64,000 nt of DNA. Origin: Bacteroidaceae bacterium. Lineage in GTDB: Bacteria; Bacteroidota; Bacteroidia; Bacteroidales; Bacteroidaceae. The translations under genes were made by a program, and so were the position numbers. Location: assembly GCA_024401275.1 (NCBI GenBank), contig JAKSLJ010000001.1:1-64000 (forward strand). The letters run 5' to 3'. Each line of letters opens with the position of its first letter. Position 1 is the first letter of the stretch. Shown piece after piece: positions 16,619 through 24,978 of this stretch. The notes beneath the pieces were generated by a model. That model was not told the origin of the DNA, ran no database searches, and worked only from the letters and a program-made list of their open reading frames with translations.

Positions 16619-17551
16619 TTAATCTTCAACTTCCCAGAGTTTTGCACTTGCATTTCCTACAAGTGTGGCATTGATTAAGCTTTCCTTGTGGGATTGACTA
16701 ATATTTGAAGCCTGAATATAAGCTATAACTTTCTCCACATAGTTGCTTTCATCAATATTCGGAATATTGAGAATGCCTTCCATTATTTGTTCGAACACGT
16801 CCAAATCCATAGAGTGTTCAGGATAGTACACTTTTAACTTTGAGCAATAAGCAGACATGGTCATATCTTCATCTTGTTGATAGAGTTTATTGTCAAAGAA
16901 AGAATTAAGGCATGAAGCCGCAGATGTATCATAATACAACGTTTGTGGTGACATGTTAAAGATATTAGCAGCTTCCGCATAGATACTAACAATTATAGAG
17001 TCAACATTCTCAGTAGGTGTGGGTGCATCGTTGTTATTGTAATATTCTAGCAGGATTCTGTTGTGATAATATCCTACACTATCAGCAAAGCTTGGACTTG
17101 AACCAATTTGACAAACGGTATTTTCTAGAACTTCATTAGGCTCGTTTACACCGATTGATGGGTCATCGTCTGGAATCACTGCACTTCTTGAGCTAGGTTG
17201 AGAAACTTCTTGAGCAGTCGAAGGACAGAGTACAGCAACTGCGGAGCATGCGGTTGCACCTGCAACTCCACCAACTGGGCCTAAATATAAACCTCCAAAT
17301 AGGGCACCCACTGCATCTGCACGAACTACACCTACAAGTTTCTTGAAGAAGTCGCGGAACGATAAACGAGAAACACACATGTTCTCATTGTTCAACTCCT
17401 TGATCTGATTTGCCAACTGTACGTAGTCTTTGTTAGCTGGCATGATGTTTTCGGAACTTTCTTTTATTTCAGGAATCTCTGTTTGGGAACAAGAAGTAAC
17501 TCCAACAAGGCCCATTACGACAAGCGTAAAGATAATAAAACTCTTTTTCAT
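16619..17551 (-). CDS. lipoprotein with a glycine-zipper hydrophobic segment
   Basis: This gene encodes 310 residues. A lipoprotein signal (GLVGVTSCSQ, Cys near 21) is followed by a helical region and then a Gly/Ala-rich hydrophobic stretch at about 74-108 (VGALFGGLYLGPVGGVAGAT), which looks like a glycine zipper or the membrane segment of a bacteriocin-like peptide. The remaining 200 residues are acidic and helical. I recognise no family. It is the third gene of a set behind a DUF3244 gene and below a TPR-HTH regulator. Confidence 0.8.
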   Translation of the reverse strand: MKKSFIIFTLVVMGLVGVTSCSQTEIPEIKESSENIMPANKDYVQLANQIKELNNENMCVSRLSFRDFFKKLVGVVRADAVGALFGGLYLGPVGGVAGATACSAVAVLCPSTAQEVSQPSSRSAVIPDDDPSIGVNEPNEVLENTVCQIGSSPSFADSVGYYHNRILLEYYNNNDAPTPTENVDSIIVSIYAEAANIFNMSPQTLYYDTSAASCLNSFFDNKLYQQDEDMTMSAYCSKLKVYYPEHSMDLDVFEQIMEGILNIPNIDESNYVEKVIAYIQASNISQSHKESLINATLVGNASAKLWEVED

Positions 17552-17618
17552 AAGAGTTTAATGATTATTAGTTGAATAATATTGATGGAATTTAGAGAAA
17601 AAGCAAATAGCTTGTACT

Positions 17619-17900
17619 CTAACGAATAGACGAACATGAGCACACAACCAGAATCGTGATCAACAGAATCAGTTGTAGGCAGTACCATAGCCGGATATGT
17701 TTTGTGGGCATGTTTGTCAGGAAATTCAATGCCAGTGACAGGGTCGGCCACAGCAAGCACCATAGATGTGAACCTGATATGATTGGCAGCCCATGGTTGT
17801 CCATCAGTAAGACTATGTCATCTGTATTCAATAGTCTTAACAGAGATATGCCTATAGTAAGGCATAGAATTGTTCGGGGAATTGTTTTAGGAAGTTTCAT
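17619..17900 (-). CDS. small membrane protein of unknown function
   Basis: The frame encodes 93 residues with two or three hydrophobic helices (TILCLTIGISLLRLL, WCLLWPTLSLALNFL and LILLITILVVC). It starts 9 bases after the stop of the DUF3244 gene on the same strand, which supports a real, co-transcribed gene. There is no known domain, and the short length leaves some doubt. Confidence 0.55.
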   Translation of the reverse strand: MKLPKTIPRTILCLTIGISLLRLLNTDDIVLLMDNHGLPIISGSHLWCLLWPTLSLALNFLTNMPTKHIRLWYCLQLILLITILVVCSCSSIR

Positions 17901-17909
17901 GATAGCCGT

Positions 17910-18248
17910 TTAGTTGTTGATATAACCGGTGAATGTGTCGTTCTCAGTTTGTACCTCAATGGTAAACACTTCATCCTGATACTCCTCTGGTACGATGATT
18001 TGGTCGCCTGTAGGAGAGAGGATTAAAGAAGATGCAGCGAGAACATTGCCACACTCATCTTTAATATAGACTTCTGCTTCGGTAACCGAATCGGTAGAGA
18101 CTGTGATGACATCGCCGTCTTGATCAACGGTAGGAACTTCTGACCAGTGTGGAGTGTTACCATTATTTTGATATGTCATAACAATAGGTTTAGCGACTGC
18201 AGTTAATAACACAACTGTCATAGATACTGATAAAAAAAATTTCTTCAT
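17910..18248 (-). CDS. DUF3244 domain secreted protein
   Basis: I start at the ATG at 18248, giving 112 residues; 20 extra codons upstream would cover the promoter. A signal peptide (MKKFFLSVSMTVVLLTAVA) precedes a small beta-sandwich like DUF3244 proteins (VYIKDECGNVLAAS, then EVQTENDTFTGYI). This family is common in Bacteroidetes next to TPR-containing regulators, as here. It probably acts in the periplasm or outside. Confidence 0.8.
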   Translation of the reverse strand: MKKFFLSVSMTVVLLTAVAKPIVMTYQNNGNTPHWSEVPTVDQDGDVITVSTDSVTEAEVYIKDECGNVLAASSLILSPTGDQIIVPEEYQDEVFTIEVQTENDTFTGYINN

Positions 18249-18277
18249 ACTTTTTGCATTGTTTTGGTTTGACGCTG

Positions 18278-18308
18278 CAAAAGTATGAAGAAATGAAATA
18301 GTGAGCAA
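18278..18308 (-). promoter_or_regulatory. promoter of the DUF3244 gene cluster
   Basis: On the minus strand TTG (18306-18308), a 20-base spacer and TACTTTTG (18278-18285) match the Bacteroidetes promoter. The start codon is 30 bases further on. It probably drives 18248 down to at least 16619. Confidence 0.75.
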
Positions 18309-18422
18309 AAAAGTCGCTTTACAAATATTTTACAAATGCTCCTGGTACGAATTAAGGTGTTAACAAATCCTTTACAAATATAATGTAATAGACAGAAACT
18401 TAGAGATTTGTGTGTTTTACAC

Positions 18423-20087
18423 TTACAACGAATGGATATAGTCATCCAGTTCGGCTGCTGAGCCATCTTTTCCGAATAGTTTGACAAAAAGGCGTCTTCT
18501 TGCCAATGTTATTGCACCCCCTGAACGACCTAAGAGTTTACTAATTTCGGTGGCAGTGAGATCAAATTTCAAGAGCAAGCAGATAAAGTATTCCTGCTGA
18601 CTGAGGGGGTATGTGCTGAAGAGGTTTTCCTTGAATCCTTCTACTATAGTATTGATGGTTTTGTCAAGTAATTTCATGTCTGCTGGTTTCAGGACTTTTC
18701 CTTCCGAGAGTTTCTTTCTCAACATCTGGTAGGCATCGGAAGTGACGAGTTTCTTACGGTTGACTTTACGCATCTCCTGTTCAAGAACGGCTATCTGACT
18801 GTTGATGGACTGTGGAGCGACATTGGATTCTTTCTTCTGCTGATTATGCTGTTTCTCGTATTGCTTTAATCTGGCTATCTGTGCTTGTGCTATACGACGT
18901 TCCTTTTCTCGCTTTAGTCTATAGGCAAAGAAGGCGAGTGCCATAGCGATAGTTATGGCTATCAGTAAGGTAATGATATATAGGCGGGATTGACTTTCTG
19001 TTTTTAATCTCATATTTTCCCTTTCGCGCAGCTGGTAATTGTATAGTGCGTTTGCATTTGCCGTTGCCTCTGATGCAGTGATAAGGTCAATGGAGTCTGT
19101 CACTTCCTTGAATCTTGGCAAGTAACGGTCAATATCTTCTGCATTATGGTGGGCTGCAGCGATAAGTGACAGATAATATAAGGCGTTTTGTCTCTTGAAA
19201 ATTTCTTTGCTTTGTAGCAGTTCATGGCAAATGGACTCTGATGCATCATAATCTTTTTTCTCAAATAATAGTTGTGCTCTTGCTGTATTATAGAAATCCA
19301 TATCAGGATAGTCTTGGTTATTCTTTATATATAGCTCTGCACTATCAAGGAATTCTTCTCCCAAAGTAAGATTGCCGTTATTGCTATATGCAGTGCTTAA
19401 ATAAATATTGCAGTTGGCATTTTCCTTTAGATTGTTTGATTCAATAGAAAGTTTCTTTGCCTTATGATAAAAGAAGGCTACACTATCCATAAGCTCTGGC
19501 GTATAATGATTCATTCCCAAAGCGTATGCAATCATTTGTAGGTTGTCTATCATCGCAACGGTATCCTTGCGAATGGAATCGCAGCGATATGATCTTTTGA
19601 ACATATCCACGGAAGCTTCGCGAAGGAACTGCATTCTGAATATGAGACCAGAGTGGTATAATGCGTTACTGAGGAGCTTGTTGGCGCTGTCAAGAGGCTG
19701 GTCAAGGACTTTCTGGAAATAGGCTATGGCTTGTGGGGCATCATTCAGCCCTTTATATGTCTTTGCTGCATAGTAATAGACTTCAGGCAGTTTTCGCTCG
19801 TCGTGTGTCTCAAAATACGAAACTATGTCCGAGACACCGCTGTCGGACGGTACCGTATAATGAGCCTTGTCAACAGCCTTCAGACACAGAAGGTCGTAGT
19901 AAAAACGATTGGCGTCGGAAGAGAAGTTTGCGACGTCAATATCGCTCAACAGCCCTATCGCGCTGTCCGGGTAGGACTGTGTTAGGCTGTCTATCTCTGC
20001 CAGTTTCTCGTCGTAAGGGTTCCAGTAACACGACACTAAGCTGCCGAGTACGAATGTAAGGACTATGATGATTGATGAATGCTTCAT
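18423..20087 (-). CDS. membrane-anchored TPR regulator with C-terminal helix-turn-helix
   Basis: I start at 20087 (MKHSSIIIVLTFVLGSLVSC), a lipoprotein-type signal; an upstream start at 20129 would overlap the repeated ribD end. The 554-residue protein has TPR-like helices facing outside (about 25-350), one membrane helix (LYIITLLIAITIAMALAFFA, about 372-392), a coiled coil (AQAQIARLKQYEKQHNQQKK) and a C-terminal HTH (LTATEISKLLGRSGGAITLA, about 505-530). It resembles the two proteins at 35500 and 37727. The design suggests that an outer signal controls a DNA-binding domain at the membrane; likely targets are the genes just downstream (inference). Confidence 0.85.
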   Translation of the reverse strand: MKHSSIIIVLTFVLGSLVSCYWNPYDEKLAEIDSLTQSYPDSAIGLLSDIDVANFSSDANRFYYDLLCLKAVDKAHYTVPSDSGVSDIVSYFETHDERKLPEVYYYAAKTYKGLNDAPQAIAYFQKVLDQPLDSANKLLSNALYHSGLIFRMQFLREASVDMFKRSYRCDSIRKDTVAMIDNLQMIAYALGMNHYTPELMDSVAFFYHKAKKLSIESNNLKENANCNIYLSTAYSNNGNLTLGEEFLDSAELYIKNNQDYPDMDFYNTARAQLLFEKKDYDASESICHELLQSKEIFKRQNALYYLSLIAAAHHNAEDIDRYLPRFKEVTDSIDLITASEATANANALYNYQLRERENMRLKTESQSRLYIITLLIAITIAMALAFFAYRLKREKERRIAQAQIARLKQYEKQHNQQKKESNVAPQSINSQIAVLEQEMRKVNRKKLVTSDAYQMLRKKLSEGKVLKPADMKLLDKTINTIVEGFKENLFSTYPLSQQEYFICLLLKFDLTATEISKLLGRSGGAITLARRRLFVKLFGKDGSAAELDDYIHSL

Positions 20088-20193
20088 AATATTATGCTTT
20101 TCGATATTCCCTGATGACATTGCCGTCATACCATTTTTCGCTGACGAGAACGGCGTTCTGCGGTATGGCGGCGGCTTTGGTGCCTTGATGGAA
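20084..20193. repeat. 110-bp direct repeat of the ribD 3' end (copy A)
   Basis: It matches 21178-21287 at all but about two positions. It covers the last 35 or so codons of ribD and the start codon of the regulator. Copies are 1094 bp apart and bracket a two-gene islet. Confidence 0.9.
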
Positions 20194-20577
20194 TACCCTT
20201 GATAAATTCTCTGAGCGTTTAGGCTGATTCACGAAATTTTCAGCGATGGGGTTCTTATATAAATAAAGTTCAGGCGGTGTCCACTCTTTTTTTATGTATG
20301 CATTATTCCATTCTTGAATATTGTCAATGTTCTCTATTCCAATGTTGATGTATATGCATAACTGAACATTTATATTATATTTCTTCTTTTCAATGTAACT
20401 ATTGGCAAGGGCGTATAGCTCTAATGCATAGTTTATCCAATATCGACGAGATAAATACCTACTATCATGCTTAGAGAACTCATCTATATGGCGGCTAGTT
20501 CTATCATAAGACGTTTGTTCGTAGAATTGTCTAATCCAATAGTATATAGCTTTAGTCTTGAGATGTTTGGAATCCAT
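20092..20577 (-). CDS. chimeric hypothetical protein ending in a RibD tail
   Basis: The frame encodes 161 residues. About 128 are of unknown origin (Tyr- and Asn-rich, helical, no signal peptide). The last 33 (GTKAAAIPQNAVLVSEKWYD and onward to REYRKA) are identical to the C-terminus of RibD (21186-22133). They come from the repeated DNA at 20084-20193. The protein is therefore a fusion formed at the islet junction; its original C-terminus is probably lost. The RibD tail alone carries no active site. Confidence 0.6.
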   Translation of the reverse strand: MDSKHLKTKAIYYWIRQFYEQTSYDRTSRHIDEFSKHDSRYLSRRYWINYALELYALANSYIEKKKYNINVQLCIYINIGIENIDNIQEWNNAYIKKEWTPPELYLYKNPIAENFVNQPKRSENLSRVFHQGTKAAAIPQNAVLVSEKWYDGNVIREYRKA

Positions 20578-20669
20578 TTTTCCTAAATATTTTTATTGTT
20601 TTCTTTGAAACGTCTAATTTTTATTCCTAATAACTTCATTGTCTTGTATTATTATGGGGTGACACAGAC

Positions 20670-21089
20670 TTATACCCCCCATTCTTTATGCCTATAATAT
20701 ACATATTTATTGTTCTTCCTAATGTAGGTGAAAACGTATCCTCCTTGAAGAGCAAGAAATATCTCAGAATTTCTATAAGTTAATAGATAATAAGAGATTT
20801 GAACCTCTGTTCTTCTCCCCTTTTGCTTAATATTTTGGATTTTTATCACAGGATACTCTTTTGAAGAATCTTTTGAATACGGTAGCCCTGTTCTTATAGG
20901 ACATAAACCTTCATAGCGATATTCCTGTTCAAAAGAATCTCCCATAATTACATACAAAGAATCATTGTTAACTTTGGAAAAATTAAGTTGATAGATTCTA
21001 TCCAAAATATCATTAATGGATACATTATCATTATTAGCATAAAGTGTTTGTATGCATGCTATAAAAAAAGACAACAATATTATTCTCAT
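20670..21089 (-). CDS. secreted hypothetical protein inside the ribD islet
   Basis: This gene encodes 139 residues with a signal peptide (MRIILLSFFIACIQTLYA). The mature part is strand-rich (VIKIQNIKQKGRRTEVQISY and LALQGGYVFTYIRKNNKYV) and Tyr-rich. I recognise no family. Its base composition is more AT-rich than the flanking ribD, consistent with transfer. It lies between a degraded palindromic repeat (20655) and an intact one (21150). Confidence 0.7.
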   Translation of the reverse strand: MRIILLSFFIACIQTLYANNDNVSINDILDRIYQLNFSKVNNDSLYVIMGDSFEQEYRYEGLCPIRTGLPYSKDSSKEYPVIKIQNIKQKGRRTEVQISYYLLTYRNSEIFLALQGGYVFTYIRKNNKYVYYRHKEWGV

Positions 21090-21149
21090 ATTAATAAAAT
21101 ATTTCTAGATGCAAAGAGACCACAAATCCTTTTTTGTATATTATATAAT

Positions 21150-21176
21150 GGTGACACAGAACCGTCCCCTGTCACC
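21150..21176. repeat. dispersed palindromic repeat (GGTGACA type) at the islet border
   Basis: Arms GGTGACA and TGTCACC; the core on the minus strand is GGGGACGGTTCTG. It ends one base before the 110-bp direct repeat at 21178. Confidence 0.75.
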
Positions 21177-21177
21177 C

Positions 21178-21287
21178 TCATAATATCATGCTTTTCGATA
21201 TTCCCTGATGACATTGCCGTCATACCATTTTTCGCTGACGAGAACGGCGTTCTGCGGTATGGCGGCGGCTTTGGTGCCTCGATGGAA
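21178..21287. repeat. 110-bp direct repeat of the ribD 3' end (copy B, in ribD)
   Basis: This is the copy that belongs to the working ribD gene. It ends with ATATTATGA just after the ribD stop, which corresponds to the regulator start in copy A. So ribD and the regulator were probably once directly adjacent. Confidence 0.9.
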
Positions 21288-22133
21288 GAGTTGGGCGGAG
21301 GCCTCTACGCGGATGATGTCCCATAAGCCGTTGTCTATGAAGTGTTTATGAACCGCAGCGCCACCTTCGACGAGGAGCGACTGTATGTCCTCCATTTCTT
21401 CCAGAGAACTGATGGCGGTGAAGTCTTCCGGAATGGAAAGTTCGCTCTTTTGGCTGCTCAGAACGAACTTCTTCGGTTCCTTGCCATACCAATGACGCAC
21501 GGTGAGCGACGGTTTGTCGCGCTCCAGGGTTGTCCTGCCTACGAGGATGCCGTCGTTCTCGGCGCGGAGCTTGTGGGCAAGCATACTGGTCTTTTCGTTG
21601 GAGATGCGGACGGGCTGGAAGTCGCGGTCGATGAATCCGTCGGCTGACTGTGCCCATTTGAGCGTGATGAAAGGACGGTGGTGAGTGTGGTAAGTGAAGA
21701 AAGTGCGGTTCAGTTCGCGGCATTCCTCTTCAAGAACGCCCACGACAATCTCTATTCCGGCATCCTTTATGCGTTGAATACCACGGCCAGACACTTCGGA
21801 GAACGAATCCACGCAGCCAACAACGCATTTTCTTACTGCCTTTCGGACAATAAGGTCGGCGCATGGCGGTGTCTTGCCATAGTGTGCGCAAGGTTCAAGA
21901 CTGACGTAGATGGTAGCTTCAGACAGCAGGTGATTGTTGCCGCGACGCTCACAGTCGGCAAATGCGTTTACCTCGGCATGAGCCTGCCCGCAGCGAATGT
22001 GGTAACCCTCGCCGATGATGTTTCCGTCTTTATCTACGATAACAGCTCCGACCATTGGGTTTGGACGGGCGTTCTGGAGTCCGTTTTTCGCCAACTGAAG
22101 GCAGCGGCGCATATATTGTTCGTCGGTGTTCAT
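21186..22133 (-). CDS. ribD: bifunctional riboflavin biosynthesis deaminase/reductase RibD
   Basis: This 315-residue protein carries out the second and third steps of riboflavin synthesis in the cytoplasm: deamination of the diamino-pyrimidine product of GTP cyclohydrolase II and NADPH-dependent reduction of its ribosyl group. The N-terminal zinc deaminase domain has HAEVNAF (H52, E54) and PCAHYGKTPPC (C82, C91). The C-terminal reductase domain has FITLKWAQSADGFI, DGILVGRTTLERDKP and LLVEGG. Length is slightly short of the usual 350-370. Its end is duplicated downstream (20084-20193). Upstream an intergenic region separates it from the divergent psd operon. Confidence 0.95.
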   Translation of the reverse strand: MNTDEQYMRRCLQLAKNGLQNARPNPMVGAVIVDKDGNIIGEGYHIRCGQAHAEVNAFADCERRGNNHLLSEATIYVSLEPCAHYGKTPPCADLIVRKAVRKCVVGCVDSFSEVSGRGIQRIKDAGIEIVVGVLEEECRELNRTFFTYHTHHRPFITLKWAQSADGFIDRDFQPVRISNEKTSMLAHKLRAENDGILVGRTTLERDKPSLTVRHWYGKEPKKFVLSSQKSELSIPEDFTAISSLEEMEDIQSLLVEGGAAVHKHFIDNGLWDIIRVEASAQLFHRGTKAAAIPQNAVLVSEKWYDGNVIREYRKA

Positions 22134-22317
22134 GAAACTGAAAGATGAAAATTGAGAAGTGAAAATAAGAAGTGAAAAGTGTTTCGCAACTTGACTGATT
22201 GTAGCTGCAAAATTACTTTATTTTCTCAAAATTTCAAAACAAAAGTGTGGCAAAGGTACTGTTTTTTCCGTTATTTGTGCAATATTTCCGTCTTTTTTGT
22301 AATAAAAAACCGATTTG

Positions 22318-22349
22318 TTTGTGTGGAAAACTTAAATTTTGTAACTTTG
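22318..22349 (+). promoter_or_regulatory. promoter of the phospholipid operon
   Basis: TTTG (22318-22321), a 20-base spacer and TAACTTTG (22342-22349) are a full Bacteroidetes promoter. The psd start codon is 80 bases downstream. The rest of the 296-bp gap to ribD is AT-rich with nothing else I can support. Confidence 0.8.
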
Positions 22350-22429
22350 CATCGGCTAATAGCAAGCTTTTTCCTTTGACTAACTAAAATTATCACGGGG
22401 TGTTTGATCCCCCCTGACTATATAACCTA

Positions 22430-23122
22430 ATGGACAAAAGAATAAAGAAAATCAAGAATATAAGACTGCATCATGAGGGCGCCGACCTACTTATGGTAGG
22501 ACTGGCTTTTGTCGTTCTTGTGGGCATAATCCTTTGGTTCTCGATTGAAAACAAGATACCTTTCTACACATTCCTTGTACTTTGTGGCATTCCCTACTGC
22601 ATAGCAGTAAATTTCTTCCGCTGTCCTATCCGCCGTTTTGAAGGCGATACGGACAACATTATCGTGGCTCCTGCCGACGGTAAGATTGTCGTTGTGGAGG
22701 AAGTTTTCGAGGATAAATATTTCCATGAGCCTCGCCAGATGGTGAGCATCTTCATGAGTTTGTGGAATGTCCATGCAAACTGGTTCCCATGCGAGGGAGT
22801 CGTTGAACAGGTAAACCACTACAACGGCAACTTCCACAAGGCTTGGCTGCCAAAGGCAAGCGAGGAAAACGAGAGGGCAGAGGTGGTGATAAAGGCTGAG
22901 AACGGTCAGAGAATACTCTGCCGCCAGGTGGCTGGTGCCGTTGCACGTCGCATTGTTACTTACGCAAAACCGAAAGACGACTGCTACATTGACGAGCATC
23001 TCGGTTTCATTAAGTTCGGTTCGCGCGTGGACCTCTATCTCCCTATTGACGCGGAGGTTAATGTGAAGATGGACGAGCATACCACAGGAAATGTCACTGT
23101 GATAGGAAAACTTAAGAATTAA
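22430..23122 (+). CDS. psd: phosphatidylserine decarboxylase, short type
   Basis: This 230-residue enzyme makes phosphatidylethanolamine from phosphatidylserine. Two membrane helices near the start (LLMVGLAFVVLVGIILWFS and FYTFLVLCGIPYCIAVNFF) anchor it. Motifs include APADGKIVVVEE, FMSLWNVHANWFPCEG and the self-cleavage site FGSRVDLYLP near residue 197, where the Ser becomes the pyruvoyl group. It is of the short PSD-A class found in Bacteroidetes. The next gene, pssA, makes its substrate, so both final steps lie in one operon. Confidence 0.95.
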   Translation: MDKRIKKIKNIRLHHEGADLLMVGLAFVVLVGIILWFSIENKIPFYTFLVLCGIPYCIAVNFFRCPIRRFEGDTDNIIVAPADGKIVVVEEVFEDKYFHEPRQMVSIFMSLWNVHANWFPCEGVVEQVNHYNGNFHKAWLPKASEENERAEVVIKAENGQRILCRQVAGAVARRIVTYAKPKDDCYIDEHLGFIKFGSRVDLYLPIDAEVNVKMDEHTTGNVTVIGKLKN

Positions 23123-23199
23123 TTGATAATTGAAAATGGAAAATTGATAATTAGTTACGCGCAGCCCAATTGTCCATTGTCAATTATCCATTATCAATT
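23121..23199. repeat. AT-rich inverted repeat between psd and pssA
   Basis: AATTGATAAT at the left is matched by ATTATCAATT at the right, and several AATTGA/TCAATT blocks pair between them. It is the type of intergenic repeat often seen in these genomes. It might weaken transcription between the two genes. Confidence 0.5.
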
Positions 23200-23216
23200 T
23201 ATATATCTGTGATATT

Positions 23217-23912
23217 ATGAAAAAGCATATACCAAATACGATAACAGCCTGCAATCTTGTATCTGGCTGTATAGCAATAGTTTTTGCTGTGATGGGCGAT
23301 CCTGTCACAGCGCTTTTGTTTATTGTGCTCGGAGCAGTTTTTGACTTCTTCGACGGCATGGTGGCACGAAGACTTGGCGTTTCGTCGCCAGTAGGAAAGG
23401 AACTTGATTCGCTTGCCGACTGCGTAACTTTCGGTGTGGCACCTTCAGCGATTCTCTACTACACTCTGAAGGAGGTTGTGGCTTGTCCGATAGCATCGGA
23501 ATGTGTTAGCACCTATCTGCCTTTCGCTGCATTCATCATGGCAGGCTTCTCAGCTCTGCGACTTGCTAAGTTCAACCTTGATGAGCGCCAGACAACATCG
23601 TTCATCGGCTTGCCAACTCCGGCAAACGCCCTCTTCTGGGGCTCACTCTTGGTGGGTGGCAAAGAGGCTTTGATGAACTGCGAGTGGAGTTATATCCTGC
23701 TATTGATATTGATGTTCGTAATGAGCTATATGCTGATAGCCGAAATCCCGATGTTCTCGCTGAAGTTCAAGAAATGGAACTGGGCAGAAAACAAGCTCCG
23801 TTGGTCGTTTATTATCTCTTGCATCCCATTGTTCGTTATTTTCCAACTTTCTGCCTTTGCTGTAATCATCGCGTGGTACGTGGTGTTGTCAATAGCAAGC
23901 AACAGGAAGTAA
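23217..23912 (+). CDS. pssA: CDP-diacylglycerol-serine O-phosphatidyltransferase
   Basis: This 231-residue membrane protein joins serine to CDP-diacylglycerol, giving phosphatidylserine for Psd. It has the CDP-alcohol phosphatidyltransferase motif DG-x2-AR-x8-G-x3-D-x3-D exactly, at about residues 42-64 (DGMVARR at its start, KELDSLAD at its end). About six hydrophobic helices are visible. Length fits the family. The next gene follows after 8 bases. Confidence 0.95.
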   Translation: MKKHIPNTITACNLVSGCIAIVFAVMGDPVTALLFIVLGAVFDFFDGMVARRLGVSSPVGKELDSLADCVTFGVAPSAILYYTLKEVVACPIASECVSTYLPFAAFIMAGFSALRLAKFNLDERQTTSFIGLPTPANALFWGSLLVGGKEALMNCEWSYILLLILMFVMSYMLIAEIPMFSLKFKKWNWAENKLRWSFIISCIPLFVIFQLSAFAVIIAWYVVLSIASNRK

Positions 23913-23920
23913 GTGAATAA

Positions 23921-24331
23921 ATGGAACTTCTGAAAGAAATACTTGACCGAGAAGGCTGTTCCTTGGTAATACGCAGTCAAGGCAAAGAGCAATGTTACTG
24001 GAAGCGCGGCGTCGCTGACTTGCTGTTTTTGCTCCATAACGAACCCGATGAATTGCACCAAGCTCAGCTTGCTGACAAGGTTATTGGCAAAGGAGCAGCG
24101 GCGCTGATGGTACTGGGCGGCGTGATTGAAGTTTATGCTCACGTAATCAGTCAGCCTGCATTGCAACTCCTGGAAGATGCTGGCGTCAGCGTAAGTTACT
24201 CACAATGTGTGGAGCATATCATAAATCGTGCCGGCACAGATTGGTGTCCAGTGGAAAAGCTCTGTCGTTCTGCCGCGACAGCAGAAGAATGCCTTCCGCT
24301 GATAGAGCAGTTCCTTTCGGGGAAATTATGA
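23921..24331 (+). CDS. DUF1893 domain protein
   Basis: This gene encodes 136 residues in the style of DUF1893: DREGCSLVIRSQGKE, then ADKVIGKGAAALMVLGGV with an invariant-looking K-x-G-K-A-A pattern, then AHVISQPALQLLEDAGV. The family resembles a cytidine-deaminase-like fold but its reaction is not known. It is commonly next to ECF-transporter and aldo/keto reductase genes in this order, as here. Confidence 0.85.
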   Translation: MELLKEILDREGCSLVIRSQGKEQCYWKRGVADLLFLLHNEPDELHQAQLADKVIGKGAAALMVLGGVIEVYAHVISQPALQLLEDAGVSVSYSQCVEHIINRAGTDWCPVEKLCRSAATAEECLPLIEQFLSGKL

Positions 24332-24417
24332 GATTTAAAATTAAAAATTAAAATTTTTCTCAGCGCGGCTCTTTTAATTTTTAATCTTTAATCAGAATAT
24401 CTTAACCCTTACATATT

Positions 24418-24930
24418 ATGCAAACTCAAGACGTACAACTCTATTCCCTCTCTCTTCGCGAGAGCAAGTCTTTCCTCGTAGCTTTAGCATTCATTGCTGG
24501 CAACATCGCTTTGCCACAGCTCTGCCACCTTATTCCACAAGGAGGACTCATCTTGCTTCCTATATACTTCTTTACCCTCATAGGTGCTTATAAATACGGA
24601 TGGCAGGTTGGTTTGCTCACTGCCGTAGCATCGCCAATAGTAAACAGCCTGTTGTTCGGTATGCCTGCTTATGGCATGGTGCCAGTCATCCTTATCAAGT
24701 CTGTTCTTCTTGCCTTGTCAGCAGGACTCATGGCAAGCTATATTCGCAAGGTTTCCCTTCTCTCCATTCTTGCAGTGGTGCTGATCTATCAAGTTCTCGG
24801 CGGCATGGCTGAATGGGCTATTGTTGGCAATATCGCAGCTCCTCTTCAGGACTTCCGCCTCGGACTTCCAGGACTTCTCCTTCAGGTTGTAGGTGGTTAT
24901 CTCGTTATTCGCTATCTTATTAAGAAATAG
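24418..24930 (+). CDS. ECF transporter S component (substrate-binding membrane protein)
   Basis: This gene encodes 170 residues, almost all hydrophobic, with five or six membrane helices (FLVALAFIAGNIALPQLCHL, LILLPIYFFTLIGAYKYGW, LLTAVASPIVNSLLFGMP, VILIKSVLLALSAGLMASYI, LLQVVGGYLVIRYLI). Helix layout fits the S component of energy-coupling factor importers, which capture vitamins or similar small molecules. The substrate cannot be told from the sequence, and no ATPase or T component is nearby. An AT-rich inverted repeat lies in the gap before it (24332-24395). Confidence 0.85.
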   Translation: MQTQDVQLYSLSLRESKSFLVALAFIAGNIALPQLCHLIPQGGLILLPIYFFTLIGAYKYGWQVGLLTAVASPIVNSLLFGMPAYGMVPVILIKSVLLALSAGLMASYIRKVSLLSILAVVLIYQVLGGMAEWAIVGNIAAPLQDFRLGLPGLLLQVVGGYLVIRYLIKK

Positions 24931-24966
24931 GACCCCCTCTGACTCCCCCACAGGGGGAGGACAAAC
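24931..24966. repeat. GC-rich palindromic repeat, intergenic copy
   Basis: It is the reverse complement, almost exactly, of 29586-29621 inside the M20 peptidase gene (shared blocks GACCCCCTCTGACTCCCCCA and GGGGGAGGAC). Confidence 0.75.
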
Positions 24967-24978
24967 TCTCCATAAAAC

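Noticed and set aside
20092-20193. A second ribD gene
   Set aside because: Only the last 35 codons are copied; no deaminase or reductase motif is present in this frame.
22179-22379. 66-codon frame before the psd gene
   Set aside because: It is AT-rich, has Phe/Cys-rich sequence without a family, and overlaps the promoter of the phospholipid operon.
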